Shown here: positions 1 to 10,778 of the stretch, in pieces | Numbering within the stretch: position 1 is the stretch's first letter | Layout: every line of letters begins with the position of its first letter | NCBI GenBank assembly: GCA_948146395.1 | Contig: OX411559.1 | Coordinates: 32,642,708-32,706,707, forward strand | Direction: 5' to 3' | Source: Fragum whitleyi | Taxonomy: Eukaryota; Mollusca; Bivalvia; Cardiida; Cardiidae | Length of the DNA: 64,000 nt | The notes under the pieces: model-generated | What the model saw: the letters and a program-made list of their open reading frames with translations, nothing else | Told to the model about the DNA's origin: nothing | Database searches by the model: none | Position numbers and translations under genes: made by a program

Positions 1-329
1 TCCGTGACTGCCATACAGATGTGCTATAATTCAATACTATCAAGGGGAATAACTTTTAGAATGTTGTGAGAATTATGTTCCTTTTTCGAGGTGTAGTTTT
101 GTACTCCGGAAAATGAAGACCAGCATTTGGCACCCCAAAAGGGAAATACTGTTGTTGTAAATGTTATGTTATGAAAAAAAGGGTTTATTTGCACTAAGTC
201 TTGTTATTCTGCTTGAAATATTGTGGTAAAAGAAGAAATTGCTTGTTACAAGCAATTTCTCCTGTCCACAATTTTCTTCCAAAAATGTGAAAGTTTTGAC
301 TCTTTATTTTGAGCTAAGATTCCTTCATT
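1..329. repeat. Left edge, dispersed hairpin repeat
   Basis: No gene is visible. Around 225-275 there is a hairpin with arms GAAATTGCTTG and CAAGCAATTTC, the same hairpin that occurs in the duplicated element at 51.5 and 52.6 kb. Only a diverged relic is present here. Confidence 0.4.
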
Positions 330-1577
330 AGATTCTGACTTTGCATCAAGGATGTACACAAGTCTTTTTTACTTTTAAAATTTTCCATGGAAGCCTAAAT
401 TCTCACTGCATTTGACCCTATTTTGAACCCGCAAAAATAATGTTGGTAGGCATTCTGACCAAGTTTCAAGACGTTTAAAAGGGCCACAAATATCCCCTAT
501 AGTGTACACAAAAGGGGTTTCTAAGATCTTAACCAGTGACTTAGTTCTTGATTCTTTCTAACAAAGTTTCGTACTCATCCCAGCTATGAGAGACATATAA
601 ACAAATATTATGATTAAGATTCAAGACATTTGGGTCAAAAGTATTTCCTCTAGAGTACACGCAAGGTTTTTTCTTAGATTTGAGCCCGTAACATAGTTTG
701 ACCCCCATTTAATCCAATTTCAAACTCTACAGAGATATCATGTACAAAAACAATCTGACCAAGACATTAGGGCCAAATATAAAGCACACACAAAATTGGT
801 TTAAAATAAGATCCGTAACCTAGTTTCATTTGTCCAACTTGACCCAATATCAAACTCGTCAAAGATACCATGTAGACAAAAATTCTGACCAAGTTTCAAG
901 TCGAGCCAAATTATGGCCCTTACAGTGCACATTAGCTTTTTTTTAAAATTCGACTCCCGAGACCTAGTTATTTACCCAATGTATTCACTTTTGAACTCGT
1001 CCGAAGGCATACAGAGAAAAAAAATTAATCTGATTTAGTTTCAAGACATGTGAGCCACGTTATGACGTCTGAACTTCACACAAGGTTTTTTCTGAAATTT
1101 GGCCCTATGACAAGGGCTTTAATCACACATGACCAAAATCCGAAATCATCCGAGATATTATTTAGAAAAGCATTCTGACCATGTTTCAAGACATGAGAGC
1201 CAAATATATGCCCACTAGAATGCAAATAGTGATTTTCTATGATATCAACTAGTGACCTAGTTTTGACATCCCTTGACCCAGTTTTGAAACGGCTCAACAT
1301 ATCATGTAGGCAAACATTCTGACTACGGGTTGAAAAAAAAAAGTCCTCTAAAGAGCACACAAGAGTTTTTTAAGATTTGCCCCGTGATTCAATTTTGACC
1401 CCTCTTGACCAAATTTCGATCTTGTGAGAGGTTTCGATTCTGACCAAGTTAAAAGACAATCGGGCCACAATGTGGCATCTAGAGTGCGTACAACATATTG
1501 ACGGACGAAACACGACGAACGCCTACACAGCGTGATCACAAAAGCTCACCGTGAGGCCTACATGGCCAGGCGAGTAA
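330..1577 (+). repeat. Diverged tandem-module repeat with terminal hairpin
   Basis: Degenerate repeats of phrases such as 'ttgacccaatttcaaactcg', 'cattctgaccaagtttcaag' and 'tagagtgcaca' recur about every 110-150 bp. The right end has a GACGGACG-like tract and the terminal motif AAAGCTCACCGTGAG, then a short palindrome to about 1577. It is an old copy of the type seen intact at 6259-8290. Confidence 0.6.
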
Positions 1578-1639
1578 AACAAACGGATTACAACCGCCAC
1601 TCAATGAATAATAAAGTTTGAAAATGTCCGGAAAAAGCT

Positions 1640-2330
1640 GCATTGGCACATGTAAGTTATTTGGGAGGAACCCGATATTGACAGATGTAAGGCAGGAGGC
1701 AGTAACCCTATATTGGCAGATGTAATTCACTTCAGAGTAACCCGATAATAACAAATGTTATTCACTTGAGAGTAAAGCGATATTGACAAATTTTATTCAC
1801 TTGAGAGTATCCCAATACTGACAGATGTAATTTACTTGCGAGTAACCAGATATTGACAGATGTTACGCAGTTTGGATAAACCCGTTATTGACAGATGCAA
1901 TTCACTTGAGAGTTACCCGATATCAATAAATTTAATTCACTTGAAAGTAACGTAATATAGACAGATGTAACTCTTTTGAGAGTTACCCGATATTGTCAGA
2001 TGGAAGACTGTTGAGAGTAGCCCGGTATTGAAAATTGGAAATCACTTTGGAGTAACCCGATATAGAGACCTGTCAAACATTCTGACCAAAGTTCATGAAG
2101 ATTGGGCCAGATTTGTGGTCAATAGAGTGTAAACAAGAACATTGCCACTAAGACCCCTTTTCCCATGATTAGGCACGAATCCTTCCTCAATTGAGTGTAA
2201 CCCGATATTGACAAATGGACGACGCTGAGTTACTCGATATTTACAGGTGTAAGTCAATGGGTAGTAGCACGATATTGACATATGACAGACAGTTGAGAGT
2301 AGAAAGATGATGGTCAGTTGAAAGAACACT
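1640..2330 (+). repeat. Minisatellite of ~36 bp units
   Basis: About fifteen degenerate units carry 'acccgatattgacagatg' followed by 'cacttgagagt'. The array is interrupted at about 2068-2180 by a fragment of the 15-kb module repeat (gttcatgaagattgggcca, then gtaaacaagaa). Open frames here are repeat-derived. Confidence 0.65.
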
Positions 2331-2416
2331 GCTATTGAAGAGTATCCGTTGGGAGAAGCCCATTTGACAAATGTTAGTTTGTAACTTTACTTTAGTGTTT
2401 GGGTATATAAACTCAC

Positions 2417-2603
2417 CTTTTATTAGTTTTGCCTGATCTTCCGTATTCAAATCTCTAAAGCCAGGAATACATTTTGCGAATTTCACGATTTCGATGATTT
2501 TGGACCCAAAAAATTTAACAAGGTGTTCAAGCAGAAGAACTTTAATTGCGTCTTGTTCTATGCATACGGGCTCTGATTGGTCCATTGACATCTGTTTTTC
2601 TTT
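2417..2603 (-). CDS. Receptor A exon, LBD helices 3-5 (signature)
   Basis: This 187-bp exon has an acceptor ATGTTTCAG ending at 2604 and a donor GTGAGT starting at 2416. It encodes 62 residues and ends with AKCIPGFRDLNTEDQAKLIK, the nuclear receptor LBD signature (aromatic, Pro, Phe, Leu, then DQ and LIK) that forms part of the coactivator groove. The intron after this LIK codon, with one base left over, falls at the same place as in receptor B. The insert between helix 1 and helix 3 is shorter than in receptor B. Downstream LBD exons were not found in 1-2416, which is occupied by repeats. Confidence 0.85.
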
Positions 2604-5600
2604 CTGAAACATATTTTTTTATATGATATGACCTTTCTCTCGAGAGTGAAATAACCCCGTAGAATCTTTTTGATATAACACTAGTGGAATAACTATGCAA
2701 ATGATCTAAGAACGTATAGCAACGTTACATTTTCGTTGTGAAAATGACCCCACAATGCATTTGTTGACGTTATTTCGCGAACGGCTTTATTGGTTCGCGA
2801 AATAACTTGAATCGATATACTTCTTGAATTTTCTCGATCTTTCGCAAAATATCAAGTCATTTTCTAAAAGGAATACCAAATTTGCGCTAAAAAAATACCT
2901 AATTTCTTAACCTCGTCATTTCAAACAGATAAAAAAATAATGATTCCACTCCGCGTTAGAGAAAAGGAACTATCAAAGTACTGAAAGTACAGAAAGCTAG
3001 CAAAGCATACATATTTAATCTTTCTTTTGAAACAAGAGGACAATGATGGTCCTAGATCGCTCATCTGCGTCTCTTTGACCCCTGGGACATCACATCAATT
3101 AAATAGGCAGATGTCAGAAAGGAGATAATTTCTACATAAGATCAATACCATGGAATGTTTTCAGCCAAGAGCAAGACAAATATGCCTGTTTGCTGTTTGA
3201 TTCTATATAAAATGGGATGCACCCGGGTGGAGCCCAAATGTGACCCCAGGGTCTTGATATGAACAAACTTAGTAGAGGTCCATTAGATGATGCTACAAAC
3301 TAAATATGAAAGCTGTCTGCCATCTGGTTTCAGGGAAGAATATTTTTGAAGGTTTTCCTATTTTCACCCATCGTGCTCAGATGAGCTAAAAGGGATGCGC
3401 CCGGGTGGAGCTTAAATATGACCCCAGGGTCTTGATGTAAACAAACGTAGAGATCCATAAGATGATGCTTTTATACTAAATATGAAAGCTCAATGCCTTC
3501 TGGAATCAGAGAAGAAGTTTTTTTAAGATTTTCACTCTTTGATTCTATGTAAAAAGGGCTGCACACGGGTGGAGCCCAAATATGCCCCCAGGGTCTTGAT
3601 ATGAACAAACTTGTTAGATGTCCACTAGATGATGCTACATACCAAATATGAAAGCTGTCTGCCATCTGGTTTCAGAGAAGAAGATTTTTGAAGATTTTCA
3701 TATTTTCACCCTTTTTGTTAAGGGTAAAGGGACAGTTAATGGTGGATAACATTTATTTGACCAAATTTATTTGGTAGAGCATTACCCAAGGAACATCCCT
3801 GCCAAGTTTCATCAAGATTGGCCCACTGGTTTAGGAGGAGAAGATTTTTAAAGAAATTGTGGACGCCGGGCGACGGACGACTGACGGACATTGTACGATC
3901 ACAATAGCTCACCTTGAGCACTTCGTGCTCAGGTGAGCTAAAAATTATTATGATACAAAATCAGGGTTTGAATAAAGCGAGAAGTTAAAGAGCATACTTT
4001 CGAATGCGTTCTTATTTGAACATAGTTCTTCCAAGTTACCGTACAATGTAGTGTGCATAGTGACAATTCTGGTCAAGCTTCTGGTCACACGTGACATTCT
4101 TTGAAATCCACATTCCAATATACTTTACAACCGTGAGTGTGAAAAATTTCTCATAAATCCCGATTTTTCTTTCCTTTTGTCTGTTCAAATGTTCTCATTT
4201 TCTAACTGAGTCCCCTTTCTGACATAAAAGTATTCTGGTCATTGTTCATCACGGGTTAGCCGAAATTTTAATGTCCCTACATTTGTATTTTGAGATGACC
4301 TTTGCTCTTTCTGAAGCTTTTATCAATTTGTTTAACATACCAAGCAAATTTCATCAAAAATACGCTAAATGTGTGGTCCTTAGAATGTAAACAAAGAAAG
4401 TGTCAACAGGTATATCCTTTTCTCGTGTTTTCGTATGGAATGTTTCAAATTTTAATTCATACGGTTATTCTTAATGACCTGACAAACATTACAATCCAAT
4501 ATTCATGAATTGTCGCCCCTATGATATAAACACTAAAGAGAGTTGATAACGCACGACGTTCGAGGGATATCTTATGATCACACAGATTCAAAATCTAGTA
4601 TTTATAAGAGGCCCCTTATCGACTCCACTGGCTTCAATTGATTAAGGTTCTGAAACTCATTCAAACTATCACCTATCAATTATGGGGAAAATATTAAGAT
4701 TTCGAAATGAAATTGCTCCCATCCCCGTCCGCAACGCCAATATTTTGAAGGTAATCAAAATTTCACGTTCTAAGCACTATGACAGCTAAGGAATATTAAT
4801 GTCAAGTTTCGTTGAAATTGACTTATTTGTTCGGTCAGAAAAGGTGTACAAAAATACATGTATTTTAACGGTATATAAAAAGGTTTCTGGACACCAGGCC
4901 GCTCTTTATCTTTCTTTGTCCATTTATTTAATACCACATGCTTGTAAATAGGGAACCCCCGGAGTATAATAGGATGACTTGTCACTAAGCCGCGGTTTAT
5001 CAATTGATATCATTTCCCAGAATATTGTGTAAGTATGGTGTAAGGTCGCCCAGCCAAGTACTTCCGGTATCGTAGGGTGCTGAAAAAGTTCTTGAAAATA
5101 TTTAACCACATTTTCAAGTGTGAAAGAAAGCATATAATGAAGAATTTTCTGCTATTTTATGGTTAGATCATCGACAATGTTCCTTTTGAAGTAAGTAAAT
5201 CAATATTTTCTTTTATTTTTCAGTCCTACTTTTTGTGTTCAGCTGGTTGGTGTACTCTAGAGGTGGTTAATTTAGCCGACTGTTTTGTGTTGGGATTTAG
5301 ACGATACGTTTGTTTGACCTGATTTTGCTGAAAATCACATTCATAATGAACTGGTTTAATGGGGTTGTTTCAAGAGTCCTAGGGACAATCTATTCTTATA
5401 AGAAACTCATATAGATCAACGAATGTTGAGGAATTTGTGTTGAAAATGTTTAATTTTCAGGTATTTATATAGGAGAAAAATGGGTGAGCTGCAACCATAT
5501 TTATGTTTGTTGTTGTGTTTTGTTTTGTTTTTTGACTGACGTGTATAAAAACGTATTTTTAAATATAATATCATACTTACCATATATTTCTCAATCTTGT

Positions 5601-8600
5601 GCGAAAATTCCTCCGGATTCAGTGACGGTACGACGTTTTTGAAATGACATTGAGCACGAAGAAGTGTGTCCAAGATAAATAGAATATCGTCTTCATCTGA
5701 AACATTGCGAACATATTTAATACGTACTTAGTGTATTATATGAAAAAAATATCTGGGAGAGGTTGGGAAAATTGATATTTGTCGAGGCTCTGCCGAGACA
5801 ATTATCAATTCTCACAACCGAGTTCGATATTTTTTCATTCAATACACTAAGTATGTATTATATTTATCCTATGACCTATATTTGTCTTATTTTCGTCGGT
5901 GTTTCTAAAAATAACTTCATTATATAATTGTTCTAAAAATAACTATGTAATATCATAAAAAATATCATACGAGATGTTATTACACAGATGTTTGCGTAGT
6001 TATAAGATAAATAACGATTTTCACTCAGCTCCCAAAAATATTAATTGTCCCTCTTAATTCGGGCACAGATTCTATCCGAGTGTAGACTGGTCTCACATTT
6101 AACTATCAGAATAGCCTTTTCTAGGCTATTGTGATAGTCGATGCTGGAACCAGTCTAAAGCTTGTAAATGCTGTCTGAGAGGTATTACCTGATAGATCGA
6201 ACAACAATACCCGCCCGGGGCCAGAAATACAACAATACCCGCCCGGAGCAAGAAATACAACAAGAGGGCCATAGTGGCCCTTAATCGCTCACCTGAATTA
6301 ACAATCTTAAAATGTTTTTCTAAATTTCGACCCCATGACCTAGTTTTTTGACTCCACTTGACCCAATTCCAAACTTGTCCGAGATTTCATCAAGATAACC
6401 ATTCTGACCAATTTTAAGGTTGATTGGGCAATGAAAATGGCCTCTAGAGTTTCCACAAGGTTTTTCTAAAATTTGACCCCGTGACCTAGTTTTTGACCCC
6501 ACTCGACCCAATTTCAAACTCTTCCGAGATTTCATCAAGATAATCATTCTGACCAATTTTCAGGTTGATTGGGCTAAAAATATGGCCTCTAGTGTCCACA
6601 AGGTTTTTCTAAGATTTGATCCCGTGACCTAGTTTTTGACCCCACTTGACCCAATTTCGAACTTGTCCAAGATTTTATCAAGATAATCATTCTGACCAAT
6701 TTTCAGGTTGATTGGGCTAAAAATATGGCCTCTAGAGTGTCCACAAGGTTTTTCTAAGATTTGACCCCGTGACCTAGTTTTTGACCCCACTTGACCCAAT
6801 TTCGAACTTGTCCGAGATTTCATCAAGATAATCATTCTGACCAATTTTCAGGTTGATTGGGCTAAAAATATGGCCTCTAGAGTGTCCACAAGGTTTTTCT
6901 AAGAATTGACCCCGTGACCTAGTTTTTGACCCCACTTGACCCAATTTCGAACTTGTCCGAGATTTCATCAAGGTAATCATTCTGACCAATTTTCAGGTTG
7001 ATTGGGCTAAAAATATGGCCTCTAGAGTGTCCAGAAGGTTTTTCTAAGATTTGACCCCGTGACCTAGTTTTTGACCCCACTTGACCCAATTCCAAACTTG
7101 TCCGAGATTTCATCAAGATAATCATTCTGACCAATTTTCAGGTTGATTGGGTTAAAAAATATGGCCTCTAGAGAGTCCACAAGGTTTTTCTAAGATTTGA
7201 CCCCGTGACCTAGTTTTTGACCCCACTTGACCCAATTCCAAACTTGTCCGAGATTTCATCAAGATAATCATTCTGACCAATTTTCAGGTTGATTGGGCTT
7301 AAAATATGGCCTCTAGAGTGTCCACAAGGTTTTTCTAAGATTTGACCCTGTGACCTAGTTTTTGACCCCACTTGACCCAATTTCAAACTTGTCCGAGATT
7401 TCATCAAGATAATCATTCTGACCAATTTTCAGGTTGATTGGGCTTAAAATATGGCCTCTAGAGTGTCCACAAGGTTTTTCTAAGATTTGACCCTGTGACC
7501 TAGTTTTTGACCCCACTTGACCCAATTTCAAACTTGTCCGAGATTTCATCAACATAATCATTCTGACCAATTTTCAGGTTGATTGGGCTAAAAAATATGG
7601 CCTCTAGAGTGTCCACAAGGTTTTTCTAAGATTTGACCCCTCGACCTAGTTTTTGACCCCACTTGACCCAATTAAGAACTTGTCCGAGATTTCATCAAGA
7701 TAATCATTCTGACCAATTTTCAGGTTGATTGGGCTAAAAATATGGCCTCTAGAGTGTCCACAAGGTTTTTCTAAGATTTGACCCTGTGACCTAGTTTTTG
7801 ACCCCACTTGACCCAATTTCGAACTTGTCCGAGATTTCATCAAGATAATCATTCTGACCAATTTTCAGGTTGATTGGGCTAAAAATATGGCCTCTAGAGT
7901 GTCCACAAGGTTTTTCTAAGAATTGACCCCGTGACCTAGTTTTTGACTCCACTTGACCCAATTTAGTACTTGTCCGAGATTTCATCAAGATAATCATTCT
8001 GACCAATTTTCAGGTTGATTGGGCCAAAAATATGGCCTCTAGAGTGTCCACAAGGTTTTTCTAAGATTTGACCCTGTGACCTAGTTTTTGACCCCACTTG
8101 ACCAAATTTCGAACTTGTCCAAGAATTTATCAAGATAATCATTCTGACCAATTTTCAGGTTGATTGGGCTAAAAATATGGCCTCTAGAGTGTCCACAAGG
8201 TAAATGTTGACGACGCACGACGCACGACGGACGACGGACATCAAGTAACCCCAAAAGCTCACCTTGAGCACTTCGTGCTCAGGTGAGCTAACAATACCCG
8301 CCCGGGCCCAGAAATAAATTGGCCCAATTAATTGAGTACAGTATCTTAATTTTTGTTCCATTTTCATAGGTATCCGTTTGAATTATCAAAATCGATATAG
8401 AAAAAAAGAAACAAAAAGAGACATGACTTTTAGAAAAAAAATATTAAAAAGTTTGAAACATTCTAACTATCTATGTATTTCTACACAATTATGTAAAGGG
8501 GTTGGTAGAAGTTTTATTCATCCTTTGGTTTATTCTTAGCTGTCAGACTTATTTAAGGGTTCATATTTTTGTGTTAAATGCTTTTTGAATATATTATTTC

Positions 8601-10710
8601 AATGTGGACCAAGTTGCCTAAATTAAAATAGTGTTTTACTTATAATATTAAACATATTGGCGTTTTTGTTTTTGAAATCTTGTCGATAGCTCTTTAATAG
8701 TACATGTACAAATGTAATTATTGTTAATAAAATATTGTTAATTGTAAAATTCGCGGTTTGCATCAGTAAAAAAGCTACATGTACAGAAGGAGGAAGTATT
8801 TTGGATTTTAAAGTCAACTACTTAAAGTACGTTTTCATTAAACCCTGTGTTGTGAGTACTCATTTAAAATAACGTTTTGAAGCTGGTTTTACCCCTTCTT
8901 ATCTGTACACCTGAATATGTATCTATAGACGTAAAGTCAAAAGTTGGAGATATTTTCATTTTTAGCCCGACCGTGTGTTTTAAATAAAAATGATTTCTTT
9001 TCATTTTTTCAAAAGATTTTACATTATAGATCATTGGAAAGTGGAGAGAAATATCTGTTTAACTATTGTATTTTCTTTTTTGGGTCTAAACATTAAGCGA
9101 CAGAAAGTGATCATGAATTGCTTACGTAAAGGAATACATGTTAAATATCAAATCGTGCAAAAGTCGTTGATGTTTTCAATCGATTTGACGTGACGTCAAT
9201 TTTTTTTTTCAGCTCCAACTTTTGACGTTAAGTCATATTCAAATTTGTACATACCCAACTGATCCTTCTCACACTGCATCCTTTTTGCATCAAAGTCGCT
9301 GCAACTTGATTGTAAATGTCTCATATTCCCCTCGGTTCCAATGTGTGCTTCTCTTTCGGTCATTTGATAAGTTCTTGAATCACGAAGCGACTCAAATCCT
9401 TGTTCAGAAGACGGAAAGCCACACTTAGTATATTGATTTGAGGGGTCATAAGTTTTAAGTTCACATTTTTTATTTTCTGCACTATTACTATCATGAGATT
9501 GCAAACTTTCGTTGTTTGGTGCATTTAGATTTAAGCCATTCGGGTTTTCTGATATTAGAGATTCATTCAATGTACAGCTTTGCGAGTCATTCAATCTTTC
9601 TAATTGAAAGTTATATAACGTTGGTCTCTGTTGGTTATGGTAGAGTCCGGTATTTAACACATCTTTTGGTGTTGACTTTAAATTACCTTTTGTTCCCTGT
9701 CCCAAGTTACTCGAGGTTTCTGTTTGTTTGTTACAGAAATCGCCTTTTTGTCGTAAGGTAATTGATATCTCATGTCGTAAGTTAATAGATGATTCTTGTA
9801 CGTTATCAAAAGTTTGTTGTTCCGAGTCATAATTGGGCCGTCGTCGTAAGTAATTTGACATAGCATGTTGATCAAGGTCATCATTTTCACTACTACCGTT
9901 CAATTGAGAATTGTTTTTGTCATGGCATAAAACGTTTTCTTTGTTTGATTTTCTACATAAAACTTCCCTATTTATAATATTTTCTTTTTGATCTTTCTGC
10001 TGTGAATGGGAACAACATGATTCTGGGTATATATCATTTAAAGTATTGATATCCTTTTCTATACCCTCTGTCAAATGATTAGAAAATTTCTTTTCTTCAA
10101 CTGAAGAGTTAATCGTGTTTGGCGATTCTGATGAACCATGAGTCGTTTCGCCTTCTTTGTAAAATTTTTCCTCGTCGGACAGTCCCCAGTCTGAAATGTC
10201 CCTATAAATTTTTCGCCGTTTAAAACTTCTCTTACAACCGTTTGTGACTCCATTCTCGGCTGATGTCTCTGCTTTATTCGGCAATATACCAAGCAAATCT
10301 GCTATCTGTTTGTGTTTTTTGACATAGGGTGACACACTCGAATACGTGCCTCGGGCTTTAAGAATCTTCTTCGATACTTCTTCTTGATGCTTAGATAGTT
10401 GTTTCCTTTCATCAGAATTCCAGAAATCATTCATAGCCTTCTTTTGTGACATTATTCTGTGTTGGATCAATCTGTCGACGTTTTTACGTGGGCAACAAGT
10501 TTGATCGCTACATTTGAAAGGCTTCTCATCCTGTATAATGCGTTCGACTGCTCCGCCAAGTAAATCCAAAATGGACGTTGGGTTATCGTTTACATCGTTA
10601 CCTTGCGGACTTGCGTTATCGCTAACACCTTTGTCTAGAAAGTTTATGTTGTCTTTTATTAGTAGATTGTCTTCCATGTCAGTTTTGAAACCAATGTGAT
10701 TCACTGTCAT
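2417..10710 (-). CDS. Nuclear receptor A (NR1-like), spliced, 3' part off the window
   Basis: This gene-level entry joins three exons: 10710-9255, 5696-5581 and 2603-2417. The joins are consistent in phase: the first exon leaves one base, the second begins with two bases that complete an Asp codon and ends on a codon boundary, and the third starts on a codon boundary and leaves one base. The product seen is about 586 residues: a long hydrophilic N-terminal region, then helix 1 and helices 3-5 of a nuclear receptor ligand-binding domain (LBD). The rest of the LBD must lie to the left of the window. Nuclear receptors are ligand-responsive transcription factors acting in the nucleus. No zinc-finger exon was found between 10.8 and 32 kb. 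The gene is therefore either a receptor without a DNA-binding domain, or one whose finger exons lie upstream and were missed; a long hinge would then resemble HR96/DAF-12-type receptors. Both readings are inference. The LBD assignment is fairly secure. Confidence 0.7.
2638..2945 (+). mobile_element. Foldback/MITE-like element, copy 1
   Basis: The segment shares gagtgaaataa-cccgt, 'ctagtggaataactatgca', 'gcgaaaatgac' and 'tttcgcaaaatat' in the same order with 31205-31620. It has no coding capacity and lies just upstream of the receptor A exon 2603-2417, in the intron. Confidence 0.6.
3031..3944 (+). repeat. Modular repeat, complete copy (receptor A intron)
   Basis: It begins AACAAGAGGACAATGATGG, followed by a pairing GTCC and CGCTCATCTG. 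Internal modules of about 180 bp contain 'ggtggagcccaaat', 'cagggtcttgatatgaacaa' and 'gaaagctgtctgcc'. It ends with a GACGG-rich tract, then the terminal hairpin 'gagcacttcgtgctc' flanked by CTCACCTT and AGGTGAGC, then TAAAA. A sister copy is at 44482-45389. Confidence 0.75.
3945..5580. other. Intron sequence of receptor A without recognised features
   Basis: This stretch is AT-rich. Short open frames on both strands show no family motifs or convincing splice borders, and no repeat family from elsewhere in the window was recognised. Confidence 0.5.
5581..5696 (-). CDS. Receptor A exon, LBD helix 1 region
   Basis: This 116-bp exon has an acceptor TTTCAG ending at 5697 and a donor GTAAGT starting at 5580. 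It reads EDDILFILDTLLRAQ and onward for 38 codons and ends with KIEKYM. The pattern of acidic residues, then a hydrophobic helix, then a polar AQ, fits helix 1 of an NR1-type ligand-binding domain. It corresponds in position and exit phase to the receptor B exon 52990-52874. A 140-bp foldback repeat begins only about 22 bp upstream of its acceptor. Confidence 0.72.
5719..5860. repeat. Foldback hairpin next to a receptor A exon
   Basis: Inverted arms at about 5719-5752 and 5827-5860 (TACTTAGTGTATTATATGAA against TTCATTCAATACACTAAGTA) enclose a smaller palindrome around GTCGAGGCTCTGCCGAGAC. It starts about 22 bp beyond the acceptor of exon 5696-5581. Confidence 0.7.
6083..6161. repeat. Small perfect-type hairpin
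   Basis: Outer arms AGACTGGT and ACCAGTCT enclose inner arms ACTATCAGAATAGCC and GGCTATTGTGATAGT around TTTTCTA. It is probably a mini foldback element. Confidence 0.65.
6204..6258 (+). repeat. Two 28-bp tandem units at the repeat insertion site
   Basis: The unit ACAATACCCGCCCGG with a trailing AGAAATAC occurs at 6204 and 6232, and a third time at 8291-8316, immediately after the module repeat. The module repeat therefore sits between copies of this unit, as a target duplication or as an insertion into a pre-existing tandem repeat. Confidence 0.7.
6259..8290 (+). repeat. Modular repeat with 13 tandem 145-bp units, complete copy
   Basis: The left end AACAAGAGGGCC with ATAG and GGCCC forms a short hairpin followed by CGCTCACCTGA. 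Then come 13 highly similar units of 145 bp (steps of 144-147) containing 'ttgaccccgtgacctag', 'cttgacccaattt', 'tttcatcaagataatcat', 'ttttcaggttgattgggc' and 'atggcctctagagtgtcca'. The right end has a GACGACGCACGACG-type tract, then the hairpin 'gagcacttcgtgctc' within CTCACCTT and AGGTGAGCTA. Open frames of 71 codons repeat with the units on the minus strand and are artefacts. The near identity of units suggests recent expansion or gene conversion. Confidence 0.85.
8317..9190. other. Receptor A intron, mostly unassigned
   Basis: Only a relic of the GTACTCATTT foldback family is visible at about 8835-8912 (ACCCTGTGTTGTGAGTACTC, then CCCCTTCTTATCTGTAC). A 67-codon plus-strand frame at 8990 has no supporting signals. 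Confidence 0.45.
9255..10710 (-). CDS. Receptor A large exon (N-terminal or hinge region, ~485 codons)
   Basis: This is by far the longest open frame in the window; it stays open from 10815 to 9199. I place the start at the ATG at 10710-10708, which has A at -3 and lies just after an acceptor-like TTTATATTACAG ending at 10715. The frame further upstream (10711-10815) runs through a transposon terminal repeat and is less likely to be coding. A good donor (GTATGT) starts at 9254 and fits the phase of the next exon, so the stop at 9196-9198 is in the intron. Counting from that Met, residues about 45-145 are charged and probably helical, with two IxxLL motifs (ILDLL at 47-51, IADLL at 136-140) resembling coregulator NR boxes. 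A basic cluster (KRSFKRRK, about 160-167) could be a nuclear localisation signal. The remainder is rich in Asn, Ser, Gln and Glu and probably disordered. Cys 67, 72 and 73 do not form a receptor zinc finger. I do not recognise the domain. Confidence 0.7.
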
Positions 10711-10778
10711 GATTCTGTAATATAAATCGTGACCCATCGGGTTGAAAAAAATGTTCTTTTGGAACACCGTGAAATAAA

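Noticed and set aside
6320..8151. Series of 71-codon minus-strand open frames with nearly the same protein
   Set aside because: They recur every 145 bp with the repeat unit, have no splice or start context, and result from the tandem array being free of stops in one frame.
6259..8290. CRISPR array
   Set aside because: The units are 145 bp of continuous repeat without unique spacers, in a eukaryotic intron.
6259..8290. Helitron identity of the modular repeats because of the terminal hairpin followed by CTAA
   Set aside because: Helitron hairpins lie some 10 bases before CTRR and have no GACG tract or inverted end motifs; here the hairpin runs directly into CTAAAA and the left end lacks the typical TC start in a consistent place.
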